NCBI RefSeq assembly: GCF_002214545.1 | Contig: NZ_CP015105.1 | Span: forward strand, 1,302,001-1,366,000 | Source: Thermococcus thioreducens | GTDB lineage: Archaea > Methanobacteriota_B > Thermococci > Thermococcales > Thermococcaceae | DNA length: 64,000 nt | Reading direction: 5' to 3' | Shown: in pieces, positions 59,455 through 64,000 of the stretch | Numbering within the stretch: position 1 is the stretch's first letter | Layout: every line of letters begins with the position of its first letter | Made by a program: the position numbers and the translations under genes | The notes under the pieces: generated by a model | Told to the model about the DNA's origin: nothing | The model's database searches: none | Seen by the model: the letters and a program-made list of their open reading frames with translations, nothing else

Positions 59455-61185
59455 ATGAACTCAGCTGTGATTATTTTAATAGCGGCCGCGATATACCTCG
59501 GGATGTATTTTACCTACGGCAAGAGCCTTCAGAACAAGGTTGTCAGGGCTGACTCGGGAAGGCCCACACCCGCCCACAAGCTCTACGACGGTGTTGACTA
59601 CGTTCCGGCCCACCCGCTGGTTCTCTACGGACACCACTTCGCGTCAATAGCGGGAGCAGGTCCAATCGTCGGCCCGGCGCTGGCAATGGCCTGGGGCTGG
59701 CTTCCAGGACTCATCTGGGTCTGGTTCGGAAACGTCTTCATCGGTGCCGTCCACGACTACCTGGCACTTATGTCGTCGGTTCGCTACGATGGCAAGTCTG
59801 TCCAGTGGATAGCAGGAAAGCTAATGACAAGGAGAACTGGAATAGCCTTTGAGTTCTACATACTGTTCGCTCTGCTCCTCGTTATAGCGGCATTCATGTC
59901 GGTTATTGCTGGAATCTTCACCAAGACCCCGGAGGCGGCGACAGCTTCAATACTGTTCCTCATCTCGGCCGTTATAGTGGGCTATCTGATGTACAAGACG
60001 AGCCTCCACTTCGCAGGTGCCACCATTGTCGGCCTTATACTCCTTGTGGTCTCCGTCTGGCTCGGCTTTAAGTATCCAATACAGGCCTCATACCACCAGT
60101 GGAACATATTCCTCTTCGTCTACATCATAATCGCGGCATCACTGCCCGTGTGGGTGCTACTGCAGCCGAGGGACTACCTGAACGCATACATACTGTGGTT
60201 CGGCCTGATCCTCGGAGGCGTTGCCTTTGCAATCCTGGGCTCCAAGGGCACCTTCACGGCCCCTGCCTACACCAGCTGGTCGGCAAGCGTCGTCGGCGGC
60301 AAACCATCACCGTTCTGGCCGACGATACCGCTCGTCATCGCGTGTGGTTCTCTCAGCGGATTCCACTCAATCGTCGGTTCGGGAACCACCTCCAAGCAGC
60401 TTGACAACGAGCTTCACGGCCTCATGGTCGGCTACGGTGGAATGTTCACCGAAGGCTTCCTGTCAACCATAGTCATAGCATCGATAGCCGTCTATGGAAT
60501 CAAGGTCTTCGCCGATGCTGGGATCGACATAAACGCCGCCAACTGGGCTTCAATCTACGCCCCCAAGGTCGCGGGGGAGATTGGAAAGGTCGGTATATTC
60601 GCCAAGAGCTACGCCTACGGCCTGCAGGACGCCTTCGGAATACCTTTCAAGACCGGTGCTGTCTTTGCGAGCCTCTGGGTCTCGGCATTTGCCCTGACCA
60701 CCCTTGACACGGCGACCAGGCTCGGTCGCTTTGCCTGGCAGGAAGTTGTTGGGATGCTCATGGACACCAGCGAGGGAATAGGGAAGGCGATTTCCAACAA
60801 GTGGCTCGCATCCTTCGTTCTCGCCCTTGTTGGAATGTGGCTCGCATGGGGCAACCAGTGGCTCATCCTCTGGCCGGCCTTCAGCGGCATGAACCAGATG
60901 CTGGCCAGCATAGCAATGATGACCGGCGCACTGTGGGTAACCAAGGTACAGCAGGCCGGCAAGTGGAGCTACGCCGTCCTGATACCCGCAGTGTTCCTGT
61001 GGATAACCGTAAGCGCCGCACTGGTATGGTTCCTGGCCGTCGTCGTCCCGGGAATCGGCGATGTCGGAACAAGGTACGCGGTTGGCTTCATAACCCTGGT
61101 CGGCATACTGCTGAACCTCATGCTGGTCTTCGACTTCTACGCGGCCTGGAAGAAGCCATCGGAGGAGTATGCCGCCGCCTCGTGA
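59455..61185 (+). CDS. cstA: Carbon starvation protein CstA (pyruvate/peptide transporter family)
   Basis: A 576-residue integral membrane protein with about 14-16 helices and CstA signatures: YVPAHPLVLYGHHFASIAGAGPIVGPA in part (about 50-75), VHDYLALM, and SGFHSIVGSGTTSKQL (about 302-317). CstA proteins import pyruvate or small peptides. The gene has its own promoter and ends in an oligo-T run. The operon of small paralogues starts 37 nt downstream. Confidence 0.93.
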   Translation: MNSAVIILIAAAIYLGMYFTYGKSLQNKVVRADSGRPTPAHKLYDGVDYVPAHPLVLYGHHFASIAGAGPIVGPALAMAWGWLPGLIWVWFGNVFIGAVHDYLALMSSVRYDGKSVQWIAGKLMTRRTGIAFEFYILFALLLVIAAFMSVIAGIFTKTPEAATASILFLISAVIVGYLMYKTSLHFAGATIVGLILLVVSVWLGFKYPIQASYHQWNIFLFVYIIIAASLPVWVLLQPRDYLNAYILWFGLILGGVAFAILGSKGTFTAPAYTSWSASVVGGKPSPFWPTIPLVIACGSLSGFHSIVGSGTTSKQLDNELHGLMVGYGGMFTEGFLSTIVIASIAVYGIKVFADAGIDINAANWASIYAPKVAGEIGKVGIFAKSYAYGLQDAFGIPFKTGAVFASLWVSAFALTTLDTATRLGRFAWQEVVGMLMDTSEGIGKAISNKWLASFVLALVGMWLAWGNQWLILWPAFSGMNQMLASIAMMTGALWVTKVQQAGKWSYAVLIPAVFLWITVSAALVWFLAVVVPGIGDVGTRYAVGFITLVGILLNLMLVFDFYAAWKKPSEEYAAAS

Positions 61186-61186
61186 T

Positions 61187-61199
61187 GTTTTTCTTTTTT
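61187..61199 (+). terminator. T-rich likely terminator after cstA
   Basis: TTTTTCTTTTTT directly follows the cstA stop (61183-61185). A similar oligo-T form ends other genes here. It suggests the next operon has separate expression, though read-through is possible. Confidence 0.45.
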
Positions 61200-61221
61200 A
61201 CCACATTCTTGAGGGATGGAG

Positions 61222-61509
61222 ATGAAAAAGACGCTCCGGAAGGTATTCTCAGTGATTTCACTGCCTTTAAGGGTGCTGTGGGAGTTCCACAAGGGGTTTG
61301 AGCTGTATTACATCCAGGGGGTTAAATGGGAGGAGGAAGAGCTTGAGAACATATTTGCGCTCATCCTGTTCGGGGACTACATAGGGCTGCCCCACCCGCC
61401 AACGGAGCTGACTCTCAGACTGCTTCCCTACGTAATAAGGGAGCTGTATGTTATGGAGGAGAAGAGCACCAAGGAGGTCTCCATGAAGACCGGCTGGATA
61501 GGTGTGTAA
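61222..61509 (+). CDS. Small protein of unknown function, paralogue 1
   Basis: A 95-residue acidic-helical protein: a basic N-terminal helix (about 2-22) then a conserved block (about 38-79) ELENIFALILFGDYIGLP-type, PPTELTLRLLPY and IRELYVM. The block recurs in the next gene. ATG 61222 is favoured over ATG 61216, since GAGGG lies 6 nt before it. No family is recognised. It is first of an operon leading to the ArsA-like ATPase and a DUF59 protein. Confidence 0.75.
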   Translation: MKKTLRKVFSVISLPLRVLWEFHKGFELYYIQGVKWEEEELENIFALILFGDYIGLPHPPTELTLRLLPYVIRELYVMEEKSTKEVSMKTGWIGV

Positions 61510-61520
61510 GGGGGATTAAC

Positions 61521-61802
61521 ATGGTCAGGAAAATAATTGAGGACATAAGGGCCTTCCTGAAGGGATTCGGGGGGTCTTTCAAGGAGCAGTCCACAGAATA
61601 CATCGAATTCGAGGAGAGGGAGCTTGAGAACGTGTTTGCACTCATACTCATGGGCTCTTTCGTCGGAATACCCTCACCCCCCACCACCCTGGTGGTCAGG
61701 CTGATGCCACACATGATAAAGGAGATGCACGTAATGCAGCAGAGGGCTATCAACCTGGACGACATTTTCGGCGAGATAGCGGGAATGTTCGACATAGACT
61801 GA
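61521..61802 (+). CDS. Small protein of unknown function, paralogue 2
   Basis: A 93-residue protein paralogous to the preceding one. It shares ELEN-[IV]-FALIL-x-G-x-x-[IV]-G-[IL]-P-x-PPT-x-L and [LM]-P-x-x-I-[KR]-E-[ML]-x-VM across about 42 residues. Its C-terminal tail (INLDDIFGEIAGMFDID) is distinct and very acidic. A 11-nt gap separates it from paralogue 1, and the ArsA-like gene follows 9 nt later. Perhaps a substrate-holding or adaptor pair for that ATPase. Confidence 0.75.
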   Translation: MVRKIIEDIRAFLKGFGGSFKEQSTEYIEFEERELENVFALILMGSFVGIPSPPTTLVVRLMPHMIKEMHVMQQRAINLDDIFGEIAGMFDID

Positions 61803-61811
61803 GGTGGTAGT

Positions 61812-62804
61812 ATGAGGGAGTTCTTGCTTCCAAAGGAAGGCTTTCGGGCGGTTTTTGTGATAGGCAAAGGCGGTGTCGGTAAGACCACAACCAGCGCCGC
61901 TCTAGCAACGGCCATCGCGAAGAAGGGGTACAAAACGCTCATAGTGTCTCTCGATCCAGCACACAATCTCGGCGACGTTTTCATGGTAAAGCTCTCGGAC
62001 AAGCCGAAGGAGCTGAGAGAAAACCTCTACGCGAGCGAGCTTGACATGGAGAAGCTCATAAAGGGCTACCTTAAGCACCTGGAGGACAACCTCAAGCACA
62101 TGTACCGCTATCTGACCGTGATAAACCTGGAGAAGTACTTTGAGGTTCTGAGCTTTTCCCCAGGAATAGAGGAGTACGCCACCCTTGAAGCCGTTAGGAA
62201 CATACTTCTTGATGGAGATAGTTGGGACGTGATAGTCTTTGACACGCCCCCGACGGGCCTAACACTCCGTGTTCTGGCCCTGCCCAGGATATCCCTGATC
62301 TGGGCCGACAAGCTCATCGAGATAAGGAAGAAGATACTGGAACGGAGGAGGATGATAGCCAAGGTTCACGGTGATCGTAAGTTCCAGCTGGAGGGGGAGG
62401 AGTTCATCCTTCCAAAGGAGGAGGAAGAGGATCCCGTGATGAAAGAGCTTCTGGAATACAGAAAGGAGGTGGAGTTCGTCGAGCGAGTAATAACAGACCC
62501 CAATAAGACATCCGTGGTTGCCGTCATGAACCCCGAGATGCTTCCGCTGTACGAGACAGAAAGGGCCTACGAGAGCCTCAAGAAGTTCCAGATTCCCCTC
62601 AACATGATAGTGATAAACAAAGTGATAACTGTCGAGAGGGAAATACCGGAAATAAAGGTCAAGCTGGACGCCCAGAAGAGGGTTCTCGAAGAGATCGAAA
62701 GAAAGTTCCCGAAGACGGAGATAATCAAAGTGCCTATGTTCGCCGAGGAACCCCGTGGACTGGAATGGCTCGAAAGGCTCGGAGGCATGGTTCTTGAGGG
62801 CTGA
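61812..62804 (+). CDS. ArsA/Get3-like deviant Walker ATPase
   Basis: A 330-residue single-domain ArsA-type ATPase: GKGGVGKTTTSAAL (about 18-31), SLDPAHNLGD switch I (about 46-55) and FDTPPTGLTLR switch II (about 142-152). It has no Cys, so neither the arsenite-binding cysteines of ArsA nor the Zn CxxC of Get3 is present. Its job is thus not arsenite export or zinc-bridged Get3 dimerisation. It overlaps the DUF59 gene by 11 nt and follows the two paralogues, suggesting a chaperone-like or cluster-related complex. Confidence 0.88.
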   Translation: MREFLLPKEGFRAVFVIGKGGVGKTTTSAALATAIAKKGYKTLIVSLDPAHNLGDVFMVKLSDKPKELRENLYASELDMEKLIKGYLKHLEDNLKHMYRYLTVINLEKYFEVLSFSPGIEEYATLEAVRNILLDGDSWDVIVFDTPPTGLTLRVLALPRISLIWADKLIEIRKKILERRRMIAKVHGDRKFQLEGEEFILPKEEEEDPVMKELLEYRKEVEFVERVITDPNKTSVVAVMNPEMLPLYETERAYESLKKFQIPLNMIVINKVITVEREIPEIKVKLDAQKRVLEEIERKFPKTEIIKVPMFAEEPRGLEWLERLGGMVLEG

Positions 62805-63096
62805 GGAGGTACTGGATCTCCTGAGAGGTGTTGAAAACCCCTTCACAGGCATGGACATAGTCAGCGAGGGCCTCGTCACAAAGGTGATCGTGGAGGAGGA
62901 CAAGACCACGATATACGTTGCCTTTGCCCGGAACACTCCGGTACATCCCTTTGCCATGGCAGTCAACTGGCCGATTCAGGCCAGAATCGTGAGGGACATG
63001 GTAAAGGTTTTAGGTGGGAAGCTGGGATACTTTGAGATAGTTGACGACACCACCCTGCAGAGGTACTACCCTCTTGAAGATGAAATGGAGGTATAG
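62794..63096 (+). CDS. DUF59 (MIP18-family) protein
   Basis: A 100-residue DUF59 protein: EEVLDLLRGVENPFTGMDIVSEGLV then VAFARNTPVHPFAMAVNWPIQ. It lacks Cys. TTG 62794, with GGAGGC upstream, is the start; it overlaps the ATPase stop, so the two are coupled. ArsA-family and MRP/ApbC-family ATPases often work with DUF59 proteins in metal or cluster delivery. Confidence 0.8.
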   Translation: MRAEEVLDLLRGVENPFTGMDIVSEGLVTKVIVEEDKTTIYVAFARNTPVHPFAMAVNWPIQARIVRDMVKVLGGKLGYFEIVDDTTLQRYYPLEDEMEV

Positions 63097-63100
63097 GCCA

Positions 63101-63757
63101 ATGGAGTTCTCGTCCACGTGGATACTGGTCATAATGGTGCTGGCGGCACTGACGACGATACAGTTCTATAAGGGCAGGAAGCTCAACCTTCAGCTGATGT
63201 ACCACTACCTCAAATCCATCGAGGAGGTCGTAAAACCTGAAGACAAGGAATACGTATGGCTCGGCGGTTACATAGGGTTCAGGGCAACCTACAAGGTCAA
63301 CCGTGAAAACATTAGAAAATTCGAGTACACACTGACCCTCCTCCCGCGACACAGCCTTCTATACTTTCCGATCGCCCTCATAACCAGCAGGCACGACAAG
63401 CTATACGTGGTCGTCAAGCCCTTCGCCCAGATAAAGCGCGAGGCGCACCTCATCCAGAAGGGATACTACCGGATGAGGCCCGACATAGAGAACGAGCCCC
63501 TCCTGCAGAAGGAGGTAATCGAGATCGCCGGGAAGAAGTACGAAGCACTCTACGAGAAAAGACGGGACATCGAGGGTCTCAGGGCCCTCATTGAGGGTAT
63601 GTCGAAGCCACACAACGTGAAGCACATCTCCCTGACGCCCAAGACGAACGTCTTCTATGTCCTCATGAAGCCCGAGCCGGACACGATCGGGGAAGACGTC
63701 GAAAAGATACTCCGCTTCGCCAACGAGAAGATAAGGGAGAGCCCGTTCTCTTCTTAA
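63101..63757 (+). CDS. Membrane-anchored protein of unknown function
   Basis: A 218-residue protein with one N-terminal helix (WILVIMVLAALTTIQFY, about 6-22) and a basic, alpha/beta cytoplasmic part (about 25-218), with VKPEDKEYVWLGGYIGFRA and FPIALITSRHDKLYVVVKPFAQIK. No motif recognised. ATG 63101 has GGAGGTATA upstream, 4 nt after the DUF59 stop. It closes the operon and could tether the complex to the membrane. Confidence 0.75.
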   Translation: MEFSSTWILVIMVLAALTTIQFYKGRKLNLQLMYHYLKSIEEVVKPEDKEYVWLGGYIGFRATYKVNRENIRKFEYTLTLLPRHSLLYFPIALITSRHDKLYVVVKPFAQIKREAHLIQKGYYRMRPDIENEPLLQKEVIEIAGKKYEALYEKRRDIEGLRALIEGMSKPHNVKHISLTPKTNVFYVLMKPEPDTIGEDVEKILRFANEKIRESPFSS

Positions 63758-63790
63758 CCTTTTGATCCATTGGTGGGCAATGTTTTTATG

Positions 63791-63809
63791 GTATAACAGC
63801 AAGTTATAC
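63791..63809. promoter_or_regulatory. Palindromic operator before the AbrB-type gene
   Basis: GTATAAC-AGCAA-GTTATAC is a perfect 7+5+7 inverted repeat, immediately downstream of the TATA-like TTTTTATG (63783-63790) and before the RBS AGGTGAT. AbrB/SpoVT-fold antitoxins bind such sites to repress their own operons. Confidence 0.65.
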
Positions 63810-63821
63810 AAGGTGATACCG

Positions 63822-64000
63822 TTGGTTAGCATACGCCTTAAGGTCGGCCCGAAGGGACAGATAGTCATCCCCAAAGTTTTCCGTGAGGCTTACGGCATAA
63901 AGGAGGGCGGAGAGGTAATAGTCGAACCGACGGAAGATGGTCTCGTTATAAAAAAGCCCCCAAATAAGGAGGAACTGCTCAGAAAGCTTAAGGAGTATCA
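63822..64000 (+). CDS. AbrB/SpoVT-family DNA-binding protein (partial; truncated by window end)
   Basis: About 59 residues in the window with a swapped-hairpin AbrB domain: RLKVGPKGQIVIPKVFREAYGIKEGGEV, then VIVEPTEDGLVIKKP, and a Lys/Glu-rich start of the toxin-binding tail. It uses TTG 63822 with AGGTGATACCG upstream. Proteins of this shape are usually the antitoxin of a VapBC/PIN pair, and the toxin gene would lie just outside the window. The palindrome before it supports autoregulation. Confidence 0.85.
   Translation, partial: MVSIRLKVGPKGQIVIPKVFREAYGIKEGGEVIVEPTEDGLVIKKPPNKEELLRKLKEY

Noticed and set aside
1-64000. tRNA, rRNA, CRISPR arrays and insertion sequences
   Set aside because: I looked for cloverleaf-like GGTTC-type sequences, repeated units with regular spacers and transposase motifs in the gaps and found none; a dedicated scan could still find a small RNA.

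Overview
The window is a gene-dense, roughly 55% GC stretch of a hyperthermophilic euryarchaeon of the order Thermococcales, most probably the genus Thermococcus. The evidence is archaeal TATA boxes, GGTGA-type ribosome binding sites 5-8 nt before starts, many 1-11 nt gene overlaps, and a typical gene set: indolepyruvate:ferredoxin oxidoreductase, non-phosphorylating GapN, archaeal class I aldolase with a Thermococcales glycolytic motif, superoxide reductase with rubredoxin and NAD(P)H:rubredoxin oxidoreductase, a GltPh-type aspartate transporter, and AlaX. I saw no rRNA, tRNA, CRISPR array, insertion sequence or replication origin.

Layout. 0-9 kb: an Lrp-type regulator with a palindromic operator, a membrane cytochrome b5 protein, a repeat-containing lipoprotein, a DUF998 protein, an SDR, iorAB, and an archaeal ATPase whose leaderless start codon lies inside a double operator. 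9-16 kb: sufCBD, ferritin, thiI with a ThiF/MoeB-like partner, a methyltransferase and a nitroreductase. 16-24 kb: thiol/redox genes (a [2Fe-2S]-like mini-protein, DsrE, a thioredoxin-CcdA fusion, MsrAB), gapN, a two-subunit 2-oxoacid oxidoreductase and a peroxiredoxin.

24-34 kb is an oxygen-defence and iron-handling island: flavodiiron protein, NROR, rubrerythrin, rubredoxin, superoxide reductase, two DUF59 proteins, a Fur-family regulator, and many ferritin-fold proteins, including a DPSL protein and a stand-alone encapsulated-ferritin-like protein with no encapsulin shell gene beside it. Electrons would run NAD(P)H -> NROR -> rubredoxin -> superoxide reductase, rubrerythrin or flavodiiron protein. 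Two of these promoters share an almost identical element at the same distance from the TATA box. The island also holds one frameshifted gene. 34-40 kb: a GNAT protein, a membrane-anchored molybdopterin oxidoreductase with a His-pair membrane partner, a four-gene ABC module, a RHH-PIN toxin-antitoxin pair and one more ferritin-fold gene.

40-49 kb: a histidine operon hisZGDBHAF-IE-C followed by a HAD phosphatase (candidate for the otherwise missing histidinol-phosphatase) and proC, preceded by a leader region with a palindrome and a small ORF ending in Tyr-Arg-His-His. 49-59 kb: tRNA methyltransferase, EEP hydrolase, surface proteins, AlaX, aspartate transporter, birA, aldolase, and a biotin-carrying carboxytransferase whose biotin domain has strikingly different codon use. 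59-64 kb: CstA, then an uncharacterised operon of two tandem small paralogues, a cysteine-free ArsA/Get3-like ATPase, a DUF59 protein and a membrane-anchored protein; the window ends in an AbrB-type gene with a clear palindromic operator.

The best candidates for something new are the ArsA/DUF59/tandem-paralogue operon (61222-63757), the ferritin-fold island with its orphan EncFtn protein and shared promoter elements, the his leader region, and the codon-use break inside the biotin protein. All functional assignments come from reading motifs and recalled family features; no searches were run.
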